From: Acidobacteriota bacterium
GTDB lineage: Bacteria > Acidobacteriota > Terriglobia > Bryobacterales > Bryobacteraceae
Assembly (NCBI GenBank): GCA_016871155.1
Contig: VFZO01000041.1
Coordinates: forward strand, 1-33,005
Reading direction: 5' to 3'
Length of the DNA: 33,005 bases
This document shows positions 22,081 through 31,002 of this stretch, piece after piece. The notes below the pieces were generated by a model. It had not been told where the DNA came from and did no database searches. It saw only the letters and a list, made by a program, of their open reading frames with translations. The position numbers were made by a program, and so were the translations under genes. Within the stretch, counting starts at the first letter, position 1. Each line of letters starts with the position of its first letter.

Positions 22081-23796
22081 CTACCTGGCTTTGGGTCGCG
22101 CTTCCAGCGCGCCAGCCTCTCTGGGTAATGGCAACTCAATCAGAATTCGAGTTCCTCCGCCTCTGGTGATCGTGCGGCGAGACATCCTTATCTCGCCGTT
22201 CCGGGCCGCATCCTGCCGCCCTTGTTTGGGATCACCCGGAGTACTCTCGATTTGAAATGTTCCTCCGAGAAGTGCCACTCGCTCACGCATACCGGATAAA
22301 CCGTATGACTCCCGCTTTGCGAATGCTTCCTCGATGTGAAAGCCGACTCCGTTGTCCTCAACGTTCAGCCTCAAATATCCATCGGCCGTCGACAGGGAAA
22401 GGTTTACAGTATTTGCCATGGAATGTTTCGCGATATTGTTGAAACATTCCTGGACAAGCCTGTAGACGATCATCTCGGTACGCTTAGCCAACGGCCCTAG
22501 CTTGTTCAATTGCAACCGCACACGCGCCGTGTGCACCTGCCGGAACCGGTTCACCAGTTGCCGCAGCGCGGCCCCCAGCCCAAGCTGCTCCAGCACGGCG
22601 GGGCTCAGCGCAGCGATCAGCCGCCGGATCTCCAAAATCGTTCGCTCGGTCATTTCGCGCGCTTCCCGCAGACCCGTGCGCTGCTTGTCCATTGAGTCGG
22701 GCAGCGAACTCTCGAGCATCTCCATCTGCAGCCGGATGCAAAGCATTGATTGGCCGGCTTCGTCGTGCAGTTCGCGGCTGATGCGGCGGCGCTCGGCCTC
22801 TTCCACATGCAGCATGTGCTCCGCGAGCTGGCGCACCTGTTCCTCGCGCGCCGCCAAGCCTTCCGCCAGGCGGGCCTTTTCGATCGCCATCCAGCAGCGT
22901 TCAGCCGCAGCCGCCAATAACTCCCGTTCCCGGGGCAGCCACTCAAACTCTTTGTCGAAGGAAAATTGCAGCACACCCCATGTCACGCCGCCGCCAACCA
23001 GCGGCACGGACCAGAGCGTCTTTCCGCGCGCGCTCCAAAACGAATCCGGCGCGCAGCGCCGCAACCCGGCGCCCAGAACACAGCGCGGCTCGGAGAGCTC
23101 GCGCCGCAACGCCGCGGAGTTCGCGATCCGCCAGTGATGCGTCCGCACCGGCGCTTTGCCTTCGCGTCCGATCGACGCACCCAGCGTCCACACCAGCGCG
23201 TCCTCGTCCAACAGATAAAGCCGCGCGCGGGTGGCGTTCGAAAATTCGGCCAGCGTGGCCAGGAAGCGTTCCAGCAGGTCGCCCAGCGTCCGGGACTCTA
23301 GCTCCACGCGAAACAGATCGTAGAACGCGCGCGTCTCCGCCTCCCGCACCTGATAAAACGCGTTGTTCAACGTCAGCACCACGCAAAACAACAGTTGTTC
23401 GCGTACCCACCGCAGATCGCCGGCGATGGATGGCTCCAGCGCCTCCAAAATGGCGGCCTGCATGCGGTCGAATTTCTCCAGCTCGGTGACGATCGTGCCC
23501 GGCGGCAAATGCATCTTCGCCAGACGGCGGCCGTTGTACTCCACCTGTTCGAAGAACTCGCCAACCGGCCGGCCCTCGCCCAGGATCTTCAGCGCCGCGC
23601 CGGGCGTAATCGCCCGCAGCGCCGCGCTCTGGCGCGCATCTAAACCCTTCACACTACGTGCGCTGTGCACGCGCTTTTCGATCCGCGCCCGGTGCGGCGC
23701 CAGCCGGCGCGCAATCTCGGTCAGTTTACTTCGGAGCTGGTCGCTCAGCACATCGGCTGCGTCGGCCAGTACGGTCGGTCGGATCGGTCTTGCCAC
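22081..23796 (-). CDS. Cytosolic GAF-domain histidine kinase of the NarX/DegS class
   Basis: A 571-residue soluble kinase starting with GTG. Residues 1-160 are a helical N-terminal sensor-like region of unknown family, and about 165-315 form a GAF domain (TLGDLLERFLATLAEFSNAT, GVLQFSFDKEFEW). The HisKA_3 dimerisation helix has phospho-acceptor His344 in RRRISRELHDEAGQSM. The ATPase domain has VQECFNNIAKHS, VEDNGVGF and GLSGMRERVALLGG. Unusually, about 25 residues rich in Arg, Gln and Asp (DPKQGRQDAARNGEIRMSRR) separate STPG from GGGTRILIELPLP, where relatives read almost straight through. It follows lepA by 34 nt and precedes its NarL-type regulator by 68 nt, so lepA read-through may contribute to expression. 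Confidence 0.9.
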   Translation of the reverse strand: MARPIRPTVLADAADVLSDQLRSKLTEIARRLAPHRARIEKRVHSARSVKGLDARQSAALRAITPGAALKILGEGRPVGEFFEQVEYNGRRLAKMHLPPGTIVTELEKFDRMQAAILEALEPSIAGDLRWVREQLLFCVVLTLNNAFYQVREAETRAFYDLFRVELESRTLGDLLERFLATLAEFSNATRARLYLLDEDALVWTLGASIGREGKAPVRTHHWRIANSAALRRELSEPRCVLGAGLRRCAPDSFWSARGKTLWSVPLVGGGVTWGVLQFSFDKEFEWLPRERELLAAAAERCWMAIEKARLAEGLAAREEQVRQLAEHMLHVEEAERRRISRELHDEAGQSMLCIRLQMEMLESSLPDSMDKQRTGLREAREMTERTILEIRRLIAALSPAVLEQLGLGAALRQLVNRFRQVHTARVRLQLNKLGPLAKRTEMIVYRLVQECFNNIAKHSMANTVNLSLSTADGYLRLNVEDNGVGFHIEEAFAKRESYGLSGMRERVALLGGTFQIESTPGDPKQGRQDAARNGEIRMSRRTITRGGGTRILIELPLPREAGALEARPKAR

Positions 23797-23830
23797 TCAG
23801 GTAAGGTATCGGACTCACCTGACCGATTCT

Positions 23831-25648
23831 TTAGTCGTCGTCGCTGTCGCCCTGGCTGACGCGCAACACTGCCAGGAAGGCCTCCTGTGGAATCTCCACC
23901 TTGCCAACCCGCTTCATGCGCCGCTTGCCTTCCTTCTGTTTTTCCAACAGTTTGCGCTTGCGGGTGATGTCGCCGCCGTAGCATTTTGCCAGGACGTTCT
24001 TTCGAATGGCCGAAATCGTTTCCCGCGCGATGATCTTGGTTCCAATGGCCGCCTGCAGCGCCACCTCGAACATCTGCCGGGGAATCAGCTTTCTAAGGCT
24101 GGCAATTAGGGCTTTCCCGCGGTCGTAGGCGAAATCCCTGTGAACGATAATCGACAGCGCGTCCACGGCTTCGCTCGCCACCAGCACGTCCAGTTTCACC
24201 ATCGGCGACACGCGATAACCGGCCAAATGGTAGTCCAGCGACGCATAGCCGCGGGACGCCGATTTCAGCCTGTCATAGAAGTCGAGAACGATCTCGTTCA
24301 GCGGCAACTCATAGGCCAGCAGCACGCGCCCCGTGCCGATATACTCAAATTTCTTCTGCTGCCCGCGCTTTTCCTCCACCAGAGCCAGAATTTCGCCGAC
24401 GTACTCTTCGCGGGTGATGATCGTCGCATCGATAATCGGTTCCTCGATATGCTCAATCTCGGCCGGGTCGGGCCAGCGCGACGGATTTTCCACCTCCACC
24501 ACGTCTCCCCCGCGTAGCGTAATGCGATAACGCACGCCCGGGGCGGTGGTGATCAGATCGATGTTGAATTCGCGCTCCAGGCGCTCCTGGACGATTTCCA
24601 GATGCAGCAGCCCGAGGAACCCGCAGCGGAACCCGAAACCGAGCGCCACCGAATTCTCCGGCTCGAAATTGAACGCCGAGTCGTTCAGCCGCAGCTTTTC
24701 CAGCGCCTCCCGAAGGACGTTATGTTCATGACTCTCAACAGGATAGAGACCTGCGAACACCATCGGCTTGATCGGCTCGAAGCCGGGCAGCGCCTCGGCG
24801 GCGGGAACAGCGGCGTCCGTGATCGTGTCACCGATCTGTGCGTCGGAGACCGTCTTAATGTTGGCCGCCAGGAACCCGACCTCGCCGACGCCAAGTTCTG
24901 GACAGGGAACGGGTTTCGGTGTCTGGTACCCCAGCGCGTCGACTTCGTAAATCCGTCCATTCGAACAGAATTTGATCTTCTGCCCAACGCGGATCCGCCC
25001 GTCCACCACCCGCATCAGGATAATGACGCCGCGGTATGTGTCGAACCAGGAATCGAAGATTAGCGCCCGCAGGGGTGCATTCGGGTCGCCCTTCGGCTGC
25101 GGGACCTTGCGGACCACCTGTTCGCAGATCTCCTCGATGCCGATGCCCTGCTTGGCCGAAGCCAGCACGGCCTCGGTCGCGTCGAGCCCAATCACCTGTT
25201 CAATCTGTTCCATAATCCGCTCGGGCTCGGCGGACGGCAGATCTATCTTGTTGATAACAGGCAGTATTTCGAGGTTTTGCCCAAGCGCCAGATACGTGTT
25301 GGCCAATGTCTGCGCTTCCACGCCCTGGCTCGCATCGACCACCAGCAGCGCCCCTTCGCAGGCCTGCAGGGAGCGTGACACTTCATAGGTGAAATCCACG
25401 TGGCCCGGCGTATCGATCAGGTTGAGCTGATAGACAATCCCGTCCTTTGCCTTGTATAACAAACGCACTGCGTGGGCCTTGATCGTGATGCCGCGTTCGC
25501 GCTCAAGATCCATGGAATCAAGCACTTGCTCCATCATTTCCCGCTGGGAAAGGGCGCCGGTGAACTCAAGCAGGCGGTCGGCTAACGTCGACTTGCCATG
25601 GTCGATGTGCGCAATGATGGAGAAGTTTCGAATGAGAGATGGATCCAT
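23831..25648 (-). CDS. lepA: Elongation factor 4 (LepA) GTPase
   Basis: A 605-residue translational GTPase, full length for LepA (about 600). It shows G1 [10 protein letters not shown]3 DTPGHVDF, G4 NKIDLP and G5 SAKQGIG. After domain II come [20 protein letters not shown] (EF-G-like domain III/V region) and the LepA-specific C-terminal domain rich in basic residues ([20 protein letters not shown]), ending in an acidic DSDDD tail. LepA binds ribosomes and affects initiation and back-translocation. ATG 25648 starts [18 protein letters not shown], the usual beginning. It is divergent from the enoyl-CoA hydratase gene (49-nt gap). Confidence 0.98.
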   Translation of the reverse strand: MDPSLIRNFSIIAHIDHGKSTLADRLLEFTGALSQREMMEQVLDSMDLERERGITIKAHAVRLLYKAKDGIVYQLNLIDTPGHVDFTYEVSRSLQACEGALLVVDASQGVEAQTLANTYLALGQNLEILPVINKIDLPSAEPERIMEQIEQVIGLDATEAVLASAKQGIGIEEICEQVVRKVPQPKGDPNAPLRALIFDSWFDTYRGVIILMRVVDGRIRVGQKIKFCSNGRIYEVDALGYQTPKPVPCPELGVGEVGFLAANIKTVSDAQIGDTITDAAVPAAEALPGFEPIKPMVFAGLYPVESHEHNVLREALEKLRLNDSAFNFEPENSVALGFGFRCGFLGLLHLEIVQERLEREFNIDLITTAPGVRYRITLRGGDVVEVENPSRWPDPAEIEHIEEPIIDATIITREEYVGEILALVEEKRGQQKKFEYIGTGRVLLAYELPLNEIVLDFYDRLKSASRGYASLDYHLAGYRVSPMVKLDVLVASEAVDALSIIVHRDFAYDRGKALIASLRKLIPRQMFEVALQAAIGTKIIARETISAIRKNVLAKCYGGDITRKRKLLEKQKEGKRRMKRVGKVEIPQEAFLAVLRVSQGDSDDD

Positions 25649-25650
25649 GG

Positions 25651-25656
25651 GATAAT
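25651..25656 (+). promoter_or_regulatory. -10 element GATAAT in the lepA/hydratase divergent gap
   Basis: GATAAT matches TATAAT at five of six positions and points toward the enoyl-CoA hydratase gene, giving a leader of about 35 nt. No convincing -35 is seen at 16-18 bp. It lies inside the only 49-bp gap available for two divergent promoters. Confidence 0.3.
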
Positions 25657-25697
25657 GGCCAGGAGCCGTTTAAAGACGCCTTGCTCCATTATTCCAC

Positions 25698-26483
25698 ATG
25701 CCCTGGAATTGCCTGACATTTCAAGTGGACGAAGCCGGGATCGCCCTGTTAACGATCAATCGCCCGGAGAAGCTGAACGCGCTTAACGCTCAAACTATCA
25801 ATGAGTTAGAGCAAGCGTTCCTGGAAGCCGAGAACGATCCGGCCGTGAAGGCGCTGATTATCACCGGCGCCGGTGAGCGCGCTTTTGTCGCCGGAGCCGA
25901 TATTTCGGGCATCGCGACAGGCAGTTCCAAGTCGGCGTCGGACGGTTCGGCCCGCGGCAGTCAGATCTTCCGGAGGCTCGAGAAGTCGGCCAAGCCGTCG
26001 CTCGCCGCCATCAACGGATTCGCCTTGGGCGGCGGGTTGGAACTGGCGCTGTGTTGCACGCTCCGGCTGGCCTCGGACAACGCCAGGCTCGGCCTGCCGG
26101 AACTGAAGTTGGGGATTATTCCCGGTTACGGCGGCACGCAGCGGCTGGCGCGCATCGTGGGCCGGGGCCGGGCGCTGGAAATGATCCTCACCGGCGAACC
26201 GGTCGATGCCGCCGAAGCTTACCGGATCGGCCTGGTGAACAAAGTCGTTCCGCAGGCGGAGTTGCTCGGTGCCGCCAAAGGACTGCTGGGTAAGATCCTG
26301 GCCAATGGCCCGCTCGCCGTGGCCACCGCCATGCGTGCGGTGGATAGCGGGTTGGATGGTAGCCTGGAGGAAGGGCTGCAATTGGAGTCGGCGTTGTTTG
26401 GCGTTGTCGCCGTCACCGAGGATTGCAAGGAGGGCACAGCGGCCTTCCTTGAGAAACGCAAGCCGGTATTCACAGGAAAGTAG
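25698..26483 (+). CDS. Enoyl-CoA hydratase/isomerase family protein
   Basis: A 261-residue crotonase-fold enzyme, normal length. It has the CoA/oxyanion segment [12 protein letters not shown], and [15 protein letters not shown] with Glu115, then [20 protein letters not shown] with Glu135. Both catalytic Glu residues of water-adding hydratases are thus present, favouring true enoyl-CoA hydratase activity (3-hydroxyacyl-CoA formation in fatty acid or related degradation). It leads a compact unit with ribH (2-nt gap) and nusB, a pairing not functionally obvious. No Shine-Dalgarno site precedes ATG 25698. Confidence 0.93.
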   Translation: MPWNCLTFQVDEAGIALLTINRPEKLNALNAQTINELEQAFLEAENDPAVKALIITGAGERAFVAGADISGIATGSSKSASDGSARGSQIFRRLEKSAKPSLAAINGFALGGGLELALCCTLRLASDNARLGLPELKLGIIPGYGGTQRLARIVGRGRALEMILTGEPVDAAEAYRIGLVNKVVPQAELLGAAKGLLGKILANGPLAVATAMRAVDSGLDGSLEEGLQLESALFGVVAVTEDCKEGTAAFLEKRKPVFTGK

Positions 26484-26485
26484 AC

Positions 26486-26962
26486 ATGGCACAGCAGGTG
26501 GTGGAAGGTTCCCTTCGGGGCGACGGTCTTCGCGTGGCGATCGCGGCCGCGCGGTTTAACAGCTTCGTGACGGAGCGCTTGTTGGCCGGCGCGCAGGAAG
26601 GGTTGCGGCGGCACGGCGTCAATCCGGACGATACCGTCGTCGTGCACGTGCCGGGCTCGTGGGAACTGCCCCTCACCGTCAAGGCGCTCGCCGAGAGCGG
26701 CCGTTTCGACGCTATCGTCTGCATCGGCGCCGTCATCCGTGGCGACACGCCCCACTTCGACTATGTGGCCGGCGAAGCCGCCAAGGGTATTGCGAACGTC
26801 CAGCTCTCGACCGGCGTGCCCATCGCCTTCGGCGTTCTGACCACCAATACCGTCGACCAGGCCGTGGACCGCGCCGGAGGCAAATCCGGCAACAAGGGCT
26901 TTGAAGCCGCCGTAACCGCCATCGAAATGGCGAGCGTATTGCGGCAGGTTCGCGGCCAATAA
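26486..26962 (+). CDS. ribH: 6,7-dimethyl-8-ribityllumazine synthase
   Basis: A 158-residue enzyme, typical length. It condenses 5-amino-6-ribitylaminouracil with dihydroxybutanone phosphate in the penultimate step of riboflavin synthesis and forms icosahedral or pentameric shells. Motifs include [29 protein letters not shown] with catalytic His90, and [16 protein letters not shown]. It starts 2 nt after the hydratase stop, and its TAA overlaps the nusB ATG by one base (TAATG), the common ribH-nusB arrangement. Confidence 0.97.
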   Translation: MAQQVVEGSLRGDGLRVAIAAARFNSFVTERLLAGAQEGLRRHGVNPDDTVVVHVPGSWELPLTVKALAESGRFDAIVCIGAVIRGDTPHFDYVAGEAAKGIANVQLSTGVPIAFGVLTTNTVDQAVDRAGGKSGNKGFEAAVTAIEMASVLRQVRGQ

Positions 26963-27387
26963 TGCCATCCCGCTTTCTGAGCCGCCGTCGCGCCCTGCAG
27001 GTCCTCTATGAATGCGACCTGCGGCAGGTGGACCCGGCCGAAGCCATGCGGGATTTCTACGCGACCCTCTACAGCGAAGAGAACGAAGCCCGGCCGGAGC
27101 TGGACGAGTTCATGGAGTCCATCGTCGTTGGCGCCTATTCGGTCCGCCAGGAAGTCGACGAGATGCTGAGCAAGTACTCGGCCAACTGGAAGGTCGACCG
27201 CATGGCCCTGGTGGATCGCAACGTTTTGCGGTTGGCTATCTACGAATTGAAGTACAGCAAAACGCCGGCGCCCGTGGTGATCGACCAGGCCATCGAGCTT
27301 GCGCGAAAGTTCTCCGGCGAGGAAGCCGCGCGCTTCGTCAACGGCATCCTCGACGCGTACTGGAAAACTAAGGCAAGCGAGACTTAA
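26962..27387 (+). CDS. nusB: Transcription antitermination factor NusB
   Basis: A 141-residue all-helical protein, full length. It begins SRFLSRRRALQVLYECDL, the Arg-rich RNA-contact helix, and carries RMALVDRNVLRLAIYELKY and PAPVVIDQAIELARKFSGEE, the strongest NusB signatures. With NusE (S10) it binds boxA RNA to prevent early termination in rRNA operons. It is coupled to ribH by a TAATG junction. Its last 20 bases overlap the 3' end of the convergent kinase gene. Confidence 0.97.
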   Translation: MPSRFLSRRRALQVLYECDLRQVDPAEAMRDFYATLYSEENEARPELDEFMESIVVGAYSVRQEVDEMLSKYSANWKVDRMALVDRNVLRLAIYELKYSKTPAPVVIDQAIELARKFSGEEAARFVNGILDAYWKTKASET

Positions 27388-30094
27388 CGCGGTCCCACGC
27401 CGCCTTGGCGTCCGGCAGCAGCAGCTTCTCGTCGCTCAGCTTCTGATACTCGGCCGCGGCGCGCCGCAGATACTCCGTGGCCTTGTCGCCTGTCCAAACG
27501 TCCGCCGCGTTCGCGTAGGCCAGAGCGACTTCGGCCCGCACCGCGCCGGATGACGAGCGCACGAACCGCGGGCTCTCCGCGAACCGGATGGCCTCGTCCG
27601 CCGCCTGCCGGGCCTGCTCTGCCAATCCGCTCCCGCGCAGCAGAACGGGCCGCGCTACGAGCGCCTCCAGATTCATCCGGCCAAGGTCGAAGTCCCCGGG
27701 GGCGTTCGCCGACATCGCCTGAAACTGCCGGCTGGCCTGGCCGTGCAACGCCAGCGCCTCCTTCCAGCGTTTCTGCACGCCCATCGCCTTGGCCAGGCTC
27801 AGCCGCGAGTACGCCAGATTCTGCGCCAGCCGCACGTGGCCGGCGTCCCGCTCCGATAGTTCGGCAAGCGCGCGAGTGGATTCCCCAAGCGTGCCGATGG
27901 CCCGTTCCGTCATTCCGGCGCGCACCATCGAAAGCCCCAGCCGCAGCAGCGCGAAGTTCAAATCCAGGCGCGCCTTCATGTCTTCCTGGTCCACCCGCAC
28001 CAGCCACCGGGCCTTTTCGACAACGCGCTCATAGGTCGCCACCGCTTCCGCGCTCGACTGCGTACGCTGCACGTCGCCAATATGGCTGAGAGCGATCATC
28101 AGGGTTCGCTCCCGCTGCACGTCGTTGGTGCTGCTGGCCGCCAGGCGCTCCTGGATTCCGTAGTTCTTCTTGTAGGCGTCCAGCGCCTCCGCCAGCTTGC
28201 CTTGCCGGGCCAGGACTATGCCCAGCGTGGCGTAGCTGGAGCCAAGCGCGGCGAGCTTATCGCGGTTCGTCACGCCCATAAAGGCGAGCTCTTCGCGGAT
28301 CTGAACGGCGCGCCTGGCGCTGTCTGCGGCCTCCGTGGTGCCGATGGAGGAGACTGAACGCGCGAGCGAATCGTACGACTCGGCCAGGTCGTTCAACGCT
28401 TCCACATCGCCCGGCGACGCGCGCAGCGCCTCCTCCCCGTGCGCGATCGTCCGTTGGAAGGCCTCGGCGGCGCCTTTGGGATCGTTGGCCTCCCGCAGAA
28501 CCGCGCCCAGTTTGAAGTAAGCGCGGCGCAGATCGGCGCGGTTCGATACGGGCTGGCCCTCCGCCTTCCATGCGGTCTCAAACAGCCGCACCGCTTCGCG
28601 ATAGCTTGCGATCGCCCCCTTGGTGTCGCCGATATTGGAGCTCGTTGGTTTGCCCTGCACGTCGCCCACCCGCTCGTACCCCGCCGCGATCTCGCGCATC
28701 AGCCCGGCGTCCGTACCTGCGTCCTGTTGGAGCGCGCGCAGATACTCCAGCCCTTTCTCGACAATCGTCTGCCGCGCCTTGGTGGCGCCGGGAAGTTTCT
28801 CCACGCTGTCGTGAAAATCGAAGAGGAACGATTTCGAAAGCCCGCGCACCTGCTCAAACCGCCGCTTGTTCACCTGCGCCTGCTGGTACAGCAGGATGCC
28901 GCCGGCCGCCATCGACACAACGGCCGCGGACCCCAGTACGACCGCCACGCGGTTCCTGCGGAAGAACTTGGAAGCCCGGTAGGCCAGCGAGTCCGGCCGC
29001 GCCCGAACCGGAAGCCCGCTCAGGAATCGGCGCAAATCTTCGGCGAACTGGTCGACGCCCGGATAGCGCCGCTCCCGCTCCTTGTGGAGCGCCTTCAGCA
29101 CAATGTTATCCAGGTCGCCGCGCAGTTCACGCGGCTGGATCGGGCCAGTTTCTTCCGCGGCGAGGCTTGGCTTGGCCGGCAGCGCCTCGCAGATCGCCCG
29201 CGCGATCGCGGCCATCGATGTGTCGCTCACCTTTTGCGCCTTCACGCCGGTGAGCATCTCGTAGAGGATCACGCCCAGCGAATAGACGTCGGTCGCGGTG
29301 GAGACCGGCTCGCCCCGCACCTGCTCCGGGCTCGCGTACTCGGGCGTCAGCATCTGATTGCCCGCCACCGTCACCGTCTGGTCGCCGGATTCGTTCAGCA
29401 CGCGCGCGATTCCGAAGTCCAGCAGCTTTGCCGACCCAGCTTTGTCCACCAGAATATTGCCCGGCTTCAGGTCGCGGTGGACAATCAGACTCTGGTGCGC
29501 GTAGGCGACCGCCGAACACACGTCGAGAAAGAGCAGTATGCGCTTCTCCAGGCCCAGATTGTTGTCCCGGCAGTACTGCGTCACCGGCACGCCGTCCTCG
29601 ACGAACTCCATGGCCAGGAACGGAAGGCCGCTCGCGCTGGTTCCGCCGTCCAGCAGCCGCGCGATATGCGGGTGCTCCAGCCGTGCCAGGATCTGCCGCT
29701 CCTGCTCAAACCGGCGCAGGACGCTCTGGGAATCGAGTCCGACACGCAGCAGCTTCACCGCCACTTCTTTCTCGAAGGCCGCGTCGTCGCGCACCGCCTT
29801 GTAGACTGAGCCCATTCCGCCGCGGCCCAGGAATCCGGTGATCTTGTACGGGCCCAGCCGCTGGCCCAGCGCACCCTCCTCCGTCGCCAGCGACCACGCC
29901 GCCGCGCCGTCCATCATCGCCCGGTCGATCGTGTTGCCCGTTTCGGCGTCCATCTCCAGCATGGCCCGGACCTCGGCCATCAGCTCCAGATCGTCGCCGC
30001 ATTCCCGTTCCAGCAGTGCCGTTCGCTCGCCCGGATCGGTGTCCAGCGCGTCGTTGAACAAACGGTCGATCCGCGCGAAACGCTCAGGCGTCAT
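27368..30094 (-). CDS. Transmembrane Ser/Thr protein kinase with C-terminal TPR region
   Basis: A 908-residue kinase. After a helical lead of about 80 residues the Hanks-type kinase domain spans about 83-360: GRGGMGSVYKA glycine loop, Lys114 in VAVKLL, HRDLKPGN with Asp208 and Asn213, DFG at 226-228. A single membrane helix (VAVVLGSAAVVSMAAGGILL) lies near residue 400. The remaining roughly 480 residues are helical repeats of TPR type (for example DALDAYKKNYGIQERLAASS), probably outside the membrane and used for protein contacts. The ATG at 30094 overlaps the 3' end of the ECF sigma gene by 11 nt, the usual acidobacterial sigma-kinase couple. All catalytic residues are present, so it should be active. 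Its substrate is unknown; the sigma factor is a candidate. Confidence 0.93.
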   Translation of the reverse strand: MTPERFARIDRLFNDALDTDPGERTALLERECGDDLELMAEVRAMLEMDAETGNTIDRAMMDGAAAWSLATEEGALGQRLGPYKITGFLGRGGMGSVYKAVRDDAAFEKEVAVKLLRVGLDSQSVLRRFEQERQILARLEHPHIARLLDGGTSASGLPFLAMEFVEDGVPVTQYCRDNNLGLEKRILLFLDVCSAVAYAHQSLIVHRDLKPGNILVDKAGSAKLLDFGIARVLNESGDQTVTVAGNQMLTPEYASPEQVRGEPVSTATDVYSLGVILYEMLTGVKAQKVSDTSMAAIARAICEALPAKPSLAAEETGPIQPRELRGDLDNIVLKALHKERERRYPGVDQFAEDLRRFLSGLPVRARPDSLAYRASKFFRRNRVAVVLGSAAVVSMAAGGILLYQQAQVNKRRFEQVRGLSKSFLFDFHDSVEKLPGATKARQTIVEKGLEYLRALQQDAGTDAGLMREIAAGYERVGDVQGKPTSSNIGDTKGAIASYREAVRLFETAWKAEGQPVSNRADLRRAYFKLGAVLREANDPKGAAEAFQRTIAHGEEALRASPGDVEALNDLAESYDSLARSVSSIGTTEAADSARRAVQIREELAFMGVTNRDKLAALGSSYATLGIVLARQGKLAEALDAYKKNYGIQERLAASSTNDVQRERTLMIALSHIGDVQRTQSSAEAVATYERVVEKARWLVRVDQEDMKARLDLNFALLRLGLSMVRAGMTERAIGTLGESTRALAELSERDAGHVRLAQNLAYSRLSLAKAMGVQKRWKEALALHGQASRQFQAMSANAPGDFDLGRMNLEALVARPVLLRGSGLAEQARQAADEAIRFAESPRFVRSSSGAVRAEVALAYANAADVWTGDKATEYLRRAAAEYQKLSDEKLLLPDAKAAWDRVKSRLP

Positions 30095-30650
30095 TGTTCG
30101 TCAGTTGGACCCGGACCCAAGCCTCGGCCGAACGCAGGTCCCGGCTCACCGTGGCTTTCGACACGCCGCTCGCCTCAACGATCTCATCCAGAGTAAGCCC
30201 GCCAAAATACTTCATCTCTAGAATCTTCGCCTTGCGGGCGTCGACTTTTTCCAGATTCTCAAGTGCCTCGTTCAGCGAAAGGAACGGCGAGTTGGCCTTG
30301 TCGTCGCCAATGTCGATGCCGATACCGTCCAACGACACCTTCCGGCCGCCGCCCCGTTTGGCGGCTCGGAACTTGCGGGCTGAATCCACCAGCACCTGCC
30401 GCATCAGGTGCGCGGCAACACCGAAGAAGTGAGCCCGGTTCTGGAAATCGGGAACCTCCTGGCCAATCAAACGTACATAGGCTTCATGCACCAGAGCGGT
30501 AGGTTGAAGCGTGTGCCCCTCGCGCTCGCGGCCGATGTAGCTCTCGGCCAACTTGCGCAACTCTTCGTAGACAAGCGGCAGCAACGCATCCAGAGCGGCG
30601 CGGTTGCCATCACGCCATTCCCCCAGCAAACGTGTGACTTCTGGCTTCAT
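30084..30650 (-). CDS. ECF-type RNA polymerase sigma factor
   Basis: A 188-residue sigma factor. Region 2 covers about 10-95 (EELRKLAESYIGREREGHTL, TALVHEAYVRLIG, HFFGVAAHLMRQVLVDSARK) and region 4 covers about 130-185 (VDARKAKILEMKYFGGLTLD, then the helix-turn-helix ASGVSKATVSRDLRSAEAWV). It resembles the ECF family that accompanies Ser/Thr kinases in Acidobacteria and Planctomycetes. No anti-sigma gene adjoins it; the overlapping kinase is the probable regulator. ATG 30650 is chosen by homology; GTG 30664 with a GGTGG upstream is nearly as good. The same frame stays open upstream to 31061, see findings. Confidence 0.92.
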   Translation of the reverse strand: MKPEVTRLLGEWRDGNRAALDALLPLVYEELRKLAESYIGREREGHTLQPTALVHEAYVRLIGQEVPDFQNRAHFFGVAAHLMRQVLVDSARKFRAAKRGGGRKVSLDGIGIDIGDDKANSPFLSLNEALENLEKVDARKAKILEMKYFGGLTLDEIVEASGVSKATVSRDLRSAEAWVRVQLTNNDA

Positions 30651-31002
30651 GCGAGAGTTGCTCACGAGTCTACCACCGCGCACTCCCGTCGACCAAACCT
30701 CCTCCTGCCAACCCGCCGCTTCTTTGTCCTTCTCTCTGCCGGCTTCTGCATCTCCGGCTCGGGGCCTCCTTCGATCCCGGCCCGCCTCGCGCCGGACAAT
30801 GGATGGGAACCAGATTTCGAAGGAGTCGTCCGCGTCAATGCCCCTTGGAGCTGTCGTGTTCCCGGCAGGCATCCTTTCGGACGGCCCTGGTCCTTCGTCG
30901 TTGATCGCAATCGTGTCGACTATGCCCTGGTGGTGGGCTAGCGAAAATTCTAACTGCCATTGAAGCCAACCACGCTCCTCGATTCTCCCCGCCAGCGCGA
31001 GT
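30651..31002. other. Gap upstream of the sigma gene, with a protein-like open minus frame
   Basis: About 350 bases between the propeller gene and the sigma factor. On the minus strand the sigma reading frame continues without a stop through this whole stretch to an ATG at 31061 inside the propeller gene. Segments such as RIEERGWLQWQLEFSLAHHQ and DADDSFEIWFPSIV read like protein, but the third codon positions are less GC-rich than in the neighbours. It may be a decayed or frameshifted piece, a sigma N-terminal extension, or chance. I see no clear promoter or terminator. Confidence 0.35.

Noticed and set aside
28439-29809. A 456-codon plus-strand open frame
   Set aside because: Antisense shadow of the Ser/Thr kinase, which has all its catalytic motifs on the other strand.
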